DNA of 38,951 bases, taken from Thermodesulfobacteriaceae bacterium (lineage in GTDB: Bacteria; Desulfobacterota; Thermodesulfobacteria; Thermodesulfobacteriales; Thermodesulfobacteriaceae). Location: positions 1 through 38,951 of the forward strand of contig JANXAD010000015.1 in assembly GCA_025062245.1 (NCBI GenBank), written 5' to 3'. This document shows, one piece after another, positions 8,504 to 16,487 of the stretch. Within the stretch, counting starts at the first letter, position 1. Each line of letters begins with the position of its first letter. Both the position numbers and the translations under genes were made by a program. The notes under the pieces were generated by a model that worked only from the letters and a program-made list of their open reading frames with translations, had not been told where the DNA came from and made no database searches.

Positions 8504-10680
8504 AAAGTTTTAGGAGAAAGAGCTTGAAATTCCTTTCCATAACCTCCTAAACCCTTCAATTCTACTCTAAAGAAAAATCTAGTATCCTTAGGAGTAATTG
8601 TAAATCCTAAACCCCAAAGATAACATTGATGTAAATAAATTCCTTCTATTCTCATTTCCGTATTTTCATCCTTTAAGAGATTTCTACTTAAGTAAAATCT
8701 TAGCCATAGAAGCTCCTTCACCTTAGAAGCTACATCTATAGTAGCCTGTTTAGTATTCCAAGCTTTATCTTCTTGATAGGTAAAGGCCAATCTATCTATA
8801 AGTATATCTCTTAAAGAAAAATAAAGAGAGTGTCTTTTTATCCCCAGTCCATAAAAGTTATAGGCTGTATCGTAGCGAGCATAAAGGTGGGGATGGTAAT
8901 TTAAAATAATTTGCAAATAAACATCTGAAAAAGGTCTTTCCTCAGGCTTAATGGTTACTGCGCTTCTTTCTGCTTTCACCAAATCGTATACTTGATAAGC
9001 CTTTAAACTTAATAAATTTTTCTGAAGGGGAAGACTAAAAAATTGCCAAAGACCATATTCTACAGTATTGGTCTTGGTAGTTATAAAATCTAAATAGTCA
9101 AACTGAGGAATTTCTGTAGGAGTAGGCTTTTTTCTGTAGTAATAAGAAAAATAGGGTTTTAAAGTATGTAAAAGTCTAAATCCTCTCTGAAAGGAGAAAA
9201 GTTCGTAATCTTTGAAAAGTAAGGTATAAGAGGTTAAATTAAATTCGTAATAATTACGGGTTAAAGTTTGGTCTTCAAAAAAAGTTTTTTCATTTAGGTT
9301 ATAAAGGGAAGTTTTATAACTAAGCTTAGCTTCGCTCATGAAAAAAGACCACCTAAAGGGATAGGAAATTTCTAAATTGCTATTTAATCTATGGCCTCGA
9401 TACCCTTGAGTTCTATAGTAATAACCGTAGTCTAAGGATAGGCCTCCTAAAAGGGGTCCTATAAAATTGAAGGGAAGAAGGGCTAAGTGAAACTTTCCTA
9501 AGGGTTGGAAAACCTCATCTTTATCTAAGGTTCCGTGATAATCTAAGTAACTGTTTTCCAAACGGGCATAAAAACTTTTTTTATAATAGTTGATCCAAAA
9601 TTTGGAAGTTCTATATTCTTGAGTTTTATCCTCTAAGTCGCGATTAAATCTATCTAACAAAAGACTCTTAACCCTTGAGTAGCCTCCTTCTCCCACATTA
9701 AATTCTTCTAAAAAGTTTTTATTAGAGACTATATCAAAGTCTAAATGAACATCCCAAAAAGGAGAGGTTACATAATCTATCTTGCCAACTATCCACCATT
9801 TATCTTTTTTTGGCTTCTCAGGTGGAGAATAAAAACTTTTATACCAGATATCATTTAAGTAGCGAAAAAGAAAGATAGCCTCTACATTTTTTTTTAATTT
9901 TATTTGACCTTCTAAGTCTAAAAGACCTCCTCTTTTGGTTAAATACATAGGAGAGAGGGTAAAATCTATTTGATCCGTTAGAGCCCAAAAAAAGGGAAAT
10001 TGAACTCCTAAACCTAAACGACTTCCTTGAGAAAGATTAGGAACTAAAAATCCAGTTTTTCGATTAGCCATTACGGGAAGAACTATTTTAGGAAAAAACA
10101 CATGCTTAGGAAAATATCCTAAGGTCAACTCCTTAACTTTAAATTTAGTTAACTCCCCCTGAGTTATTCCTTCAGGAGTTAAAATTAAGTCTTCAATTTC
10201 TACACTCCAGGGAGGAAAATCTTTCTCCCTTTCACAGTCTATTTCGCAAGTAGTTATTAAAGCTTTTTTAGCCATATATTCATTTAAGGCGTTTTTTTTG
10301 AAATCCTTGGCCTTAATTCGTATTCCCTCTTTTTTGAAAAAAAGAAAAAGAGAATCACTCCAAATTTCACCGTTTCTTAAATCTAAAAATCCCTTTTTAC
10401 CTTCTAAAGTTGCATTGGTTTCAAAGTCAAAAATTTTGAAGTTATAAAAAAAAGTATACTCAGTAGGAATTTCATAATTTATCTTTTGAGCCCAAATTAA
10501 TAACTTTTCTCCACGAATAACCACTTCTCCCTCAGCTAAAAGAATATGATTGCGAATTTCAATCCTTTCGGCAGAAACTTCAAACTTTTTTAAAATACTT
10601 GCTTCAATTGAACTTGAAAAAGGATAGAAAAAAAAGAAAAAAAAGAAAAAGATAAGACCTATTCTTCCTCTTCCCCTAAT
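8500..10680 (-). CDS. lptD: LPS-assembly outer membrane protein LptD (non-standard start likely)
   Basis: The beta-barrel of the LPS translocon, which inserts lipopolysaccharide in the outer leaflet. The protein has an OstA-like N-domain, then a long barrel region rich in alternating aromatic residues, with the family blocks FPKIVLPVMANRKTGFLVP and the Tyr-rich strands. The first ATG/GTG/TTG in frame is a GTG at 10524, but starting there cuts into the N-domain. The frame stays open upstream and encodes a positively charged start (RGRGR), a hydrophobic run of about ten residues (IGLIFFFFFFFF) and then FEVSAERIEIRNHILLAEG, a typical signal peptide plus OstA strand. The only candidates upstream are ATT at 10680 (SD GGAGGAGGT nine bases before it) or ATA at 10662. 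The 10680 start is an inference; 10524 is the conservative alternative. Runs of eight T could also hide a frameshift. Confidence 0.85.
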   Translation of the reverse strand: MRGRGRIGLIFFFFFFFFYPFSSSIEASILKKFEVSAERIEIRNHILLAEGEVVIRGEKLLIWAQKINYEIPTEYTFFYNFKIFDFETNATLEGKKGFLDLRNGEIWSDSLFLFFKKEGIRIKAKDFKKNALNEYMAKKALITTCEIDCEREKDFPPWSVEIEDLILTPEGITQGELTKFKVKELTLGYFPKHVFFPKIVLPVMANRKTGFLVPNLSQGSRLGLGVQFPFFWALTDQIDFTLSPMYLTKRGGLLDLEGQIKLKKNVEAIFLFRYLNDIWYKSFYSPPEKPKKDKWWIVGKIDYVTSPFWDVHLDFDIVSNKNFLEEFNVGEGGYSRVKSLLLDRFNRDLEDKTQEYRTSKFWINYYKKSFYARLENSYLDYHGTLDKDEVFQPLGKFHLALLPFNFIGPLLGGLSLDYGYYYRTQGYRGHRLNSNLEISYPFRWSFFMSEAKLSYKTSLYNLNEKTFFEDQTLTRNYYEFNLTSYTLLFKDYELFSFQRGFRLLHTLKPYFSYYYRKKPTPTEIPQFDYLDFITTKTNTVEYGLWQFFSLPLQKNLLSLKAYQVYDLVKAERSAVTIKPEERPFSDVYLQIILNYHPHLYARYDTAYNFYGLGIKRHSLYFSLRDILIDRLAFTYQEDKAWNTKQATIDVASKVKELLWLRFYLSRNLLKDENTEMRIEGIYLHQCYLWGLGFTITPKDTRFFFRVELKGLGGYGKEFQALSPKTF

Positions 10681-10952
10681 AACTCTTCTACCTCCTCCCT
10701 ACCCTCTTCCAATTCTTCTGCCTGTTCTTCATCTTTATCAAGAAGAAGGGTCAAAAATTCACCTACATGGGTCTTCTCTTCTCTGGCAATGTCTAAAAGA
10801 ATTGTTTTTATACTTTCATCATCGGTAAGGGAAGCTAACTGTTCATAAAGATTTATAGCATCAAGTTCAGCTATAAGAGCAATTCTCAAAATTTGCTTAT
10901 TTAAATCTTCCTCAGTAAGATTTTCTAAGGAAAAGGGTATTTTAGAAAGCAT
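10659..10952 (-). CDS. Encapsulin-type ferritin-like protein (EncFtn family)
   Basis: A 97-residue two-helix ferritin-like protein. The pattern RIALIAELDAINLYEQL...IAREEKTHVGEF matches encapsulated ferritins, which assemble as decamers with an iron site at the dimer interface. Expected iron and ferroxidase residues are present: E29, E59, H62 and Y36, spaced as in the characterised Rhodospirillum rubrum protein. The C-terminus is a run of glutamates (VEELLGEEEE) and shows no recognisable encapsulin-targeting tail, and no encapsulin shell gene lies in this window. It follows pncB by 62 bases with a strong AGGAGG site; its glutamate-coding tail contains the likely ribosome binding site of lptD. 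Confidence 0.85.
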   Translation of the reverse strand: MLSKIPFSLENLTEEDLNKQILRIALIAELDAINLYEQLASLTDDESIKTILLDIAREEKTHVGEFLTLLLDKDEEQAEELEEGREEVEELLGEEEE

Positions 10953-11014
10953 AAGATTCCTCCTATTAAAAGATTTGGTAAAAGGTTAACACTTTTTTCA
11001 CTTTTTAGCAAGAA

Positions 11015-12337
11015 CTAAACCTTAGATTTTAATTGCTTAAAAAGTCTATTTATCCCTTTAGAAATTTTAACTCTCTTTTTATAACCTCTTTTCAATTCTT
11101 CTTTAACTCTTGCTCTTATAGTTTCTAAAGTCTCTAAATATAAGAGTTTGCCGTCTTGATAAACGGACTTTAAAAGATTTTCACTTTTAGGATAAGAAGA
11201 AAGGTCTATACTTTCTTCTCTTAAAGTTATTAAATCAAAAAGAAATCTATTTTCTTCATTCCAAACTCTGTAAAGATTTTTAGCCCCCGGTAAAAGTTCC
11301 TTCTTAGGAGAAAGTTTAAAACAGGGTTTACCTTCATATTCTACTAATTTATAGCCCATTTCAAAATAGGGACTATCTGCAGAAACCCCCATTCTAGTTC
11401 CTACTCCAAATCCGTCTACGGGAGTTTTCTTTTTTAAAAGTTTTCTAATTTCTACCTCATCTAAACTTCCACTCAAAAAGATTTGAGTTTCCTTAAGACT
11501 CCCTTCATCTAAAATTTTTCTTACCTTTTTAGCAAGTTGAGCCAAGTCTCCACTATCAATCCTTACTCCTTTTAATTTAATTTTTTCTTCCTCTAAAAAT
11601 TTTTTTAAACCTACCACCTTTTGAGCAGCCTTTAAAGTATCATAGGTATCAATAAGTAGAATGGTTCTTTCGGGGTAGGTTTTAGCAAAAACCTTAAAGG
11701 CCTCCTCTTCTGTAGGAAAAATTTCAACAAAAGAATGGGCCATAGTTCCTACTACAGGAATTCCCCAAATTTTTCCAGCTAAAACATTACTGGTTCCAGA
11801 AAAACCAGCAAGATAGGAAGCTCTGGCTACATGAAGACTACTTGAAATTCCATGGGTTCTTCTTGCTGAAAAATCAAAAAGAGGTTTATCTTTAGCTTCT
11901 ATCACACATAAAAGGGCCTTAGTGGCTATTAAAGTTTCTATGTGAAGAGTGTTGAGAATAAGGGTTTCTATAAGTTGGGCAGAAATAAGTTCTCCCTCTA
12001 CCTCACATATAGGTTCTCCTTCAAAAAAAATAGTCCCCTCAGGAATACTTCTTATGGTTCCTTTAAATGAAAAACCTTTAAGATAGTCTAAAAATTCCTT
12101 TTTAAAGAGTTTAAGACTTTCTAAATATTCTAAATCAGAATCTTCAAATTTAAATCGTTTAAGTAAAGTTAAAAAGGACTCAAGTCCTGCAAAGAGAAAA
12201 AAAGGCCTCCTCCTGGGACGATTCCTTATAAAAAGTGAAAAGACAGCCTTTCCTAAAAGTTCTCTTTCATAATAAACTTGTGCCATAGTTAACTCGTAAA
12301 GATCTAAAAAGAGGCCTGCAAAATTTAAAAAGAACAT
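11015..12337 (-). CDS. pncB: Nicotinate phosphoribosyltransferase
   Basis: NAD salvage enzyme (Preiss-Handler pathway), converting nicotinate and PRPP to nicotinate mononucleotide. The 440-residue protein starts with the family-typical LDLYELTMAQVYYE, carries the FDFSARRTHG block near residue 155, GTSNVLAG and GTMAHSFVE with the active-site histidine, and IDTYDTL and GVRIDSGDLAQLA in the C-terminal half of the barrel. It begins 3 bases after pncA, so the two consecutive steps nicotinamide to nicotinate to NaMN are encoded side by side. Confidence 0.93.
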   Translation of the reverse strand: MFFLNFAGLFLDLYELTMAQVYYERELLGKAVFSLFIRNRPRRRPFFLFAGLESFLTLLKRFKFEDSDLEYLESLKLFKKEFLDYLKGFSFKGTIRSIPEGTIFFEGEPICEVEGELISAQLIETLILNTLHIETLIATKALLCVIEAKDKPLFDFSARRTHGISSSLHVARASYLAGFSGTSNVLAGKIWGIPVVGTMAHSFVEIFPTEEEAFKVFAKTYPERTILLIDTYDTLKAAQKVVGLKKFLEEEKIKLKGVRIDSGDLAQLAKKVRKILDEGSLKETQIFLSGSLDEVEIRKLLKKKTPVDGFGVGTRMGVSADSPYFEMGYKLVEYEGKPCFKLSPKKELLPGAKNLYRVWNEENRFLFDLITLREESIDLSSYPKSENLLKSVYQDGKLLYLETLETIRARVKEELKRGYKKRVKISKGINRLFKQLKSKV

Positions 12338-12340
12338 ATT

Positions 12341-12859
12341 TCAAAAAAGAAGTTTGGCTCCGTAAATTTTTTCCATTCTCTTAAGAGAAAATCGGTGAAA
12401 TTCTTCATCAAAATCAGCCACTGCCCTAACAGGAATCACTATCTTAAAACCTCTGTAAAAGGCATCTTTAGCCGTATCCATCACACAAATACTGGTACAT
12501 ACACCAGTAAGATAAAGTTCTGTTACTTTTAATTCCTTTAAAATTTTTTCCAATTCTGTCTGATAAAAACCAGAAAATTTAGTTTTGTAAATAATAAGAT
12601 CCTCTTTTTCAGGAGCAAGTTCTTTTATAATTTGAGCACCTTTAGTTCCTTTTAAGCAATGGGGAGGGAAAAGAGAAAACTCCTCATCTTCAACTTCATG
12701 GGAATCACAAAGGTAAATTACTGGAAGCTTTTCTTTTCTAAACTCCACCTTTAATTTAGATATTTCGGGGATAATTTTTTCAGCTTCCTTTCCACAGTAT
12801 AAAACCCCCTCAGGTTTTATAAAATCATAAAGCATATCTATAATAAGTAGAGATTTCAT
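12341..12859 (-). CDS. pncA: Nicotinamidase (isochorismatase-like cysteine hydrolase)
   Basis: A 172-residue isochorismatase-fold hydrolase. The catalytic triad is visible as D8 (IIDMLYDF), K94 (YKTKFSGF) and C125 (GVCTSICV), with metal ligands D52, H54 and H67 (CDSHEVED and PPHC). These match nicotinamidases rather than isochorismatases, and the adjacent pncB supports that: it deamidates nicotinamide to nicotinate for NAD recycling. It lies 34 bases after the YeeE/YedE transporter gene and 3 bases before pncB. A related amidase specificity cannot be fully excluded. Confidence 0.88.
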   Translation of the reverse strand: MKSLLIIDMLYDFIKPEGVLYCGKEAEKIIPEISKLKVEFRKEKLPVIYLCDSHEVEDEEFSLFPPHCLKGTKGAQIIKELAPEKEDLIIYKTKFSGFYQTELEKILKELKVTELYLTGVCTSICVMDTAKDAFYRGFKIVIPVRAVADFDEEFHRFSLKRMEKIYGAKLLF

Positions 12860-12893
12860 AAGTTTAAAAATCTGTTAATCTTAAAAAGTTTTT

Positions 12894-13898
12894 CTAATCT
12901 CTATGATAGAAAAATCTTCCAGTAACAAAAAAGCTTGCTAAGGTGAAAACTCCAAAAATAAGACTACTAAAGGCTATTTGCATACCTCCTGATAAGATGT
13001 GCCCAGAAGTACATCCTTCTGCTAATCTTGCTCCAAATATAATTAAAAAACCTCCTATTAAAGCCCAGATGGCTCTGGAAAGTCTACATTGATTTTTATA
13101 TTTTTTCCAATTTTCATGAAGTAAGATAAATTTAAATTCTCCTCTTACTTGAGAAGAAACAAAACCAGCTACAAAGGCTCCTAATAAAAGATAAAAAATC
13201 CAGTAGGCATCTGGAGAGATTTTCCAAAAGTATTCACCCTCTCTCCTTACTATTAAATCTGCCACATAGGGAAAGGCAGCCGAAACTCTAATAGGACTAT
13301 TAAGCATACAAGGTAACATAGCCAGACCATTAAGAAAGGCTAAACCAAGTCCGGCATAAAACCATTTTATATCTTTGCTTTTTTCAAGATAATTAATTAT
13401 GAAGGCCATAGAAACCAGGGCTATCCCAAAAATAAAACTGGCTACCACTAAAGAAGCCCCTTCTCCTAAATAGGTAGCCAAATTAATAGGTCCTAAATTA
13501 GGTCCTAAATAAATTTTAATGAAAGGATAAAGCTCTGAAAAGACTAAACCTCCTATGAGGCCTCCTAAAATTCCCAACCAAGCATCCAACGAACCTTCAG
13601 CTGCTGAAATAACCATGGTTCCAGGACAGTAGCCTAAAATAGCCATTCCTACACCAAAAACTATACCTCCTACAATTACTCCACTTACTATAAGAGGTTT
13701 TACCTTAAAGGAAGTAAAACCAGCTACTACTTCCAAAGCTATTAAAGCTGAACCTATTCCTATAGCAGTGGCTAAAACTTTTACTACAGTAAAATCTTTA
13801 AAAACCGCAGCTCCACTAATAGTATTAAATTTATTAACTCTCGCATAACAAAGAAGAACTCCAAAAAGAAAACCTATAAATAGAGCTGTAATCACCAT
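12894..13898 (-). CDS. YeeE/YedE family transporter, probable thiosulfate uptake (TsuA-like)
   Basis: A 334-residue integral membrane protein with about nine hydrophobic helices and two halves of the sulfur-transport (DUF395) domain. The essential-cysteine pattern of the thiosulfate importer TsuA is reproduced: C17 (GVLLCYARV), C91 (GYCPGTM) and C296 (EGCTSGH), at nearly the same spacing as in the characterised protein. The likely role is import of thiosulfate or a related sulfur compound, which suits a sulfur-metabolising anaerobe. No TusA/TsuB partner is next to it. A good promoter lies at 13940-13968, and the gene heads a same-strand array reaching lptD. Confidence 0.85.
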   Translation of the reverse strand: MVITALFIGFLFGVLLCYARVNKFNTISGAAVFKDFTVVKVLATAIGIGSALIALEVVAGFTSFKVKPLIVSGVIVGGIVFGVGMAILGYCPGTMVISAAEGSLDAWLGILGGLIGGLVFSELYPFIKIYLGPNLGPINLATYLGEGASLVVASFIFGIALVSMAFIINYLEKSKDIKWFYAGLGLAFLNGLAMLPCMLNSPIRVSAAFPYVADLIVRREGEYFWKISPDAYWIFYLLLGAFVAGFVSSQVRGEFKFILLHENWKKYKNQCRLSRAIWALIGGFLIIFGARLAEGCTSGHILSGGMQIAFSSLIFGVFTLASFFVTGRFFYHRD

Positions 13899-13939
13899 AA
13901 AAGCCTCCTCCCTTAACTTGGTGGTGAAATTTTTTAATT

Positions 13940-13968
13940 ATTTTATTATTTTCTTGAGAAATGGTCAA
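13940..13968 (-). promoter_or_regulatory. Sigma-70-type promoter of the YeeE/YedE gene array
   Basis: On the minus strand TTGACC (13963-13968) and TAAAAT (13940-13945) are spaced by exactly 17 bases. The coding start at 13898 has GGGAGGAGG just before it, giving a leader of roughly 35 bases. The FNR-type palindrome at 13999-14012 lies about 30 bases upstream of the -35 element, so this promoter could share regulation with the divergent cupin-hcp unit. Confidence 0.55.
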
Positions 13969-13998
13969 GCATAAAAGTAGAAAAAATTTTTAGATTTT

Positions 13999-14012
13999 TT
14001 GATTTAAATCAA
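13999..14012. promoter_or_regulatory. FNR/CRP-family operator (perfect palindrome)
   Basis: TTGATTTAAATCAA is a perfect inverted repeat of the form TTGAT-N4-ATCAA, the canonical FNR box. It lies in the 176-base divergent region between the sulfur transporter and the cupin-hcp unit. Its centre is about 35 bases upstream of a possible -10 element (TATTTT, 14035-14040), the spacing for class II activation of the plus-strand unit. Hcp genes in many anaerobes are controlled by CRP/FNR-type regulators such as HcpR. The regulator gene is not in this window. Confidence 0.6.
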
Positions 14013-14074
14013 GGAAATTTTTTATTAATCAAATTATTTTAAAAATAAAAAAAATTAATAAAAGAGGTCTAAAA

Positions 14075-14395
14075 ATGGAAGAATTAAAAAGAAAGGTTTT
14101 AAACCTTAAAGAGCTAATTAATTATCAAAAGGGAGCTATCGTGAGTAAAACTCTTATAAATAAAGCTACAGGAACAGTAACCCTCTTTTCTTTCGATAAA
14201 GACCAAGGTTTAAGTGAACATACAGCTCCCTTTGATGCTCTAATTTTAGTTTTAGAAGGTGAAGTAGAAATCACCCTTTCTGGAGAGCCCTTTAAATTAA
14301 AGACTGGAGAAATGCTCATTATGCCTGCCCATGAACCTCACAAGCTTAAAGCCTTAACGGAATTTAAAATGCTTTTAGTGATGATTAAAGCTTAA
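14075..14395 (+). CDS. Small cupin-domain protein
   Basis: A 106-residue single cupin. The first motif can be seen around LSEHTAPFDALILVLEGEVEI and the second in LKTGEMLIMPAHEPHKL, providing histidines (H53-type, and two near residue 90) for one metal ion. Such minimal cupins occur next to hcp in several anaerobes, but their biochemical function is not settled; some bind iron or a small molecule. It shares the FNR-type promoter region with hcp, which begins 30 bases downstream, so nitrosative or redox stress is the likely context. Confidence 0.8.
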   Translation: MEELKRKVLNLKELINYQKGAIVSKTLINKATGTVTLFSFDKDQGLSEHTAPFDALILVLEGEVEITLSGEPFKLKTGEMLIMPAHEPHKLKALTEFKMLLVMIKA

Positions 14396-14425
14396 AAATA
14401 AAAAACATAGCAGGGAGGTGAAAGT

Positions 14426-16006
14426 ATGTTTTGTCATCAGTGTGAACAAACCGCTAAAGGTATAGCTTGTACTATTAGAGGAGTTTGTGGAAAAGAACAT
14501 CCTACAGATGTGCTTCAAGATTTCTTAATTTACACCTTAGCTGACCTTTCAGAAGTTTTGTTAGAAGAGGAAAGGCGAGGACTAAAAAATCCAGAAATAA
14601 ACCGCCTTATTATGGAAGCCATGTTTAGTACCTTAACCAATGTGAATTTTGACCCTGAAAGAATAAAGGTTTATCTTGAAAGAGCTGTTAGCTATTTTAC
14701 CCCTAAGATTAAACCCTTCAAGGACTTAGAAGACTTGGTAAAGCAGGCAGAAGAGTATGAAATAAAGCCTGAAACTTTTGCTGGACAAAGTGAAGAAATA
14801 GTCTCTCTTAAATTTGCCATTCTTTATGCCTTAAAGGGAATTTCAGCTTATGCTTATCATGCTTATAGATTGGGGGAAGAAAGTGAGGAAGTCTATCAAA
14901 CCTTTAAGGAACTTTTGATTCAAGTTTACAAAGATTCTACTTCTGATTTGGAAACTTGGATAAAGAGGACCTTAGAAGCCGGAAAACTTAATTTAATAGT
15001 TATGGAACTTCTTGATAAGGCTAATACTTCTAATTTTGGAGATCCGGTTCCTACTAAGGTTCCCTTAGGAACTAAAAGAGGAAAGGCTATTTTAGTTTCA
15101 GGCCACGACTTAAAGGATCTTTATGAACTTCTCAAACAGACTGAAGGTAAAGGAATTTATATTTATACTCATGGAGAAATGCTTCCTGCTCATGGATATC
15201 CAGAACTTAAGAAGTTTCCACATCTTTATGGTCATTACGGAACTGCCTGGCAAAACCAGCAAAGGGAATTTCCAGAATTCCCAGGACCGATAGTTATGAC
15301 TACCAATTGTCTTATGCCTCCTAAGGATTCTTATAAAGATAGACTTTTTACTCTTGGACCAGTAGGTTATCCGGAAGTAAAGCATATTTCCGATGAGGAT
15401 TTTTCTCCAGTTATTGAAATGGCCTTAAGGATGGAGGGTTTTAAAGAGGACCTTCCCGGAAAGGAAATTATGACAGGTTTTGCCAAAAAAGCTGTTCTTT
15501 CGGTAGCAGACAAAATCATTGAGGCTGTAAAAACTGGCAAAATAAGACACTTTTTCTTAGTAGGAGGTTGTGATGGAGCCAAACCCGGAAGAAGTTACTA
15601 TTTAGAGTTCGTAGAGAAAGCCCCTAAGGACACTCTAATTCTTACCTTAGCTTGTGGTAAGTTTAGATTTTTTGATAAGGACTTAGGAAATATTGAGGGC
15701 CTTCCCAGACTTATAGACCTTGGACAATGTAACGATGCTTACTCAGCTATTCAAATTGCCTTGGCTTTAAGTCAAGCTTTTAAAGTAGAAGTTAATCAAC
15801 TTCCTCTTTCTCTTATTCTTTCTTGGTATGAGCAAAAGGCTGTAGCTATTTTACTTACCCTTCTTTATCTTAATATTCAAAACATAAAACTTGGTCCAAG
15901 TATGCCTGCTTTTCTGAATAAAAAGGTCTTAGAATTTATTAGTAAGCAGTTTAATCTTAAACCTATAACTACTCCTGAAGAGGACCTAAAGGCTATTCTT
16001 GGCTAA
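14426..16006 (+). CDS. hcp: Hydroxylamine reductase / hybrid cluster protein Hcp
   Basis: A 526-residue hybrid cluster protein, which in characterised cases reduces hydroxylamine or, physiologically, nitric oxide to nitrous oxide. The proximal 4Fe-4S ligands are C3, C6, C15, C21 (CHQC-x8-C-x5-C), the short-spaced arrangement of strict anaerobes. Hybrid cluster motifs follow: TNCLMPP, GGCDGAKPGRSYY, LACGKFRF and GQCNDAYSA. No Hcr reductase is adjacent; the electron donor is not visible. It is the second gene of the cupin-hcp unit, has the site GGGAGGTG, and ends at a strong hairpin terminator. Regulation by an FNR/HcpR-type factor is suggested by the upstream palindrome. Confidence 0.95.
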   Translation: MFCHQCEQTAKGIACTIRGVCGKEHPTDVLQDFLIYTLADLSEVLLEEERRGLKNPEINRLIMEAMFSTLTNVNFDPERIKVYLERAVSYFTPKIKPFKDLEDLVKQAEEYEIKPETFAGQSEEIVSLKFAILYALKGISAYAYHAYRLGEESEEVYQTFKELLIQVYKDSTSDLETWIKRTLEAGKLNLIVMELLDKANTSNFGDPVPTKVPLGTKRGKAILVSGHDLKDLYELLKQTEGKGIYIYTHGEMLPAHGYPELKKFPHLYGHYGTAWQNQQREFPEFPGPIVMTTNCLMPPKDSYKDRLFTLGPVGYPEVKHISDEDFSPVIEMALRMEGFKEDLPGKEIMTGFAKKAVLSVADKIIEAVKTGKIRHFFLVGGCDGAKPGRSYYLEFVEKAPKDTLILTLACGKFRFFDKDLGNIEGLPRLIDLGQCNDAYSAIQIALALSQAFKVEVNQLPLSLILSWYEQKAVAILLTLLYLNIQNIKLGPSMPAFLNKKVLEFISKQFNLKPITTPEEDLKAILG

Positions 16007-16015
16007 ACATTTAAG

Positions 16016-16052
16016 GAAAAGGGAAAGGTTTTTAAAAAACCTTTCCCTTTTA
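16016..16052. terminator. Bidirectional Rho-independent terminator
   Basis: The arms AAAAGGGAAAGGTTTTT (16017-16033) and AAAAACCTTTCCCTTTT (16035-16051) form a perfect hairpin with a GGGAAAGG/CCTTTCCC core. The trailing T run on the plus strand (and on the minus strand by symmetry) makes it suitable for stopping both hcp from the left and hepT from the right. Confidence 0.85.
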
Positions 16053-16061
16053 TAAAAATAT

Positions 16062-16487
16062 TTAAGTGGAAGTCCTTTCAAGAAACTCTTCTACAAAATT
16101 TGCAAACCTCTTTATATCTTCAAGATTTTTCAACCTATCATAGACAAGTTCTAAGTCTAATTCTAAATATTCATGAACTAAAATATTTCTAAAAGCTATA
16201 ATTTTTTTAAAAATTTCTGCATATTCCTTTGAAATAACTCCATGTTTTTGTAAGATATTAGCCACCTCTTTATAATAATCAGGAGTTTCCCAACCCATCT
16301 CTGCTATAAGGTGAGTTCCAATATCTATCATACTTTGTATAGCAATTTGAAATTCTCTAATAATAGCTCCGTGGACTTCCCAATTATTTATAAAAACTTC
16401 CTTAGAAATTTCCTTTTTACTATTTAAACGTTTTAGAGAAGTTTCTAATCTTTCAAGAAGTTTTCTTATAACCTTCTCAGAAACCAA
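16062..16487 (-). CDS. hepT: HepT-like toxin (DUF86 RNase)
   Basis: A 141-residue all-helical protein of the HepT family, HEPN superfamily. The catalytic motif Rx4HxY is visible as R100-N-I-L-V-H105-E-Y107. In characterised systems HepT is an RNase toxin neutralised when MntA attaches AMP groups to the tyrosine of this motif. It overlaps the start of the gene by 11 bases with its partner mntA upstream, the usual antitoxin-then-toxin order. It ends at the shared terminator with hcp. Confidence 0.88.
   Translation of the reverse strand: MVSEKVIRKLLERLETSLKRLNSKKEISKEVFINNWEVHGAIIREFQIAIQSMIDIGTHLIAEMGWETPDYYKEVANILQKHGVISKEYAEIFKKIIAFRNILVHEYLELDLELVYDRLKNLEDIKRFANFVEEFLERTST

Noticed and set aside
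8500-10524. LptD starting at the GTG at 10524 as the full gene
   Set aside because: The product would lack a signal peptide and the first OstA strand, both readable in frame just upstream. Kept only as the conservative alternative.
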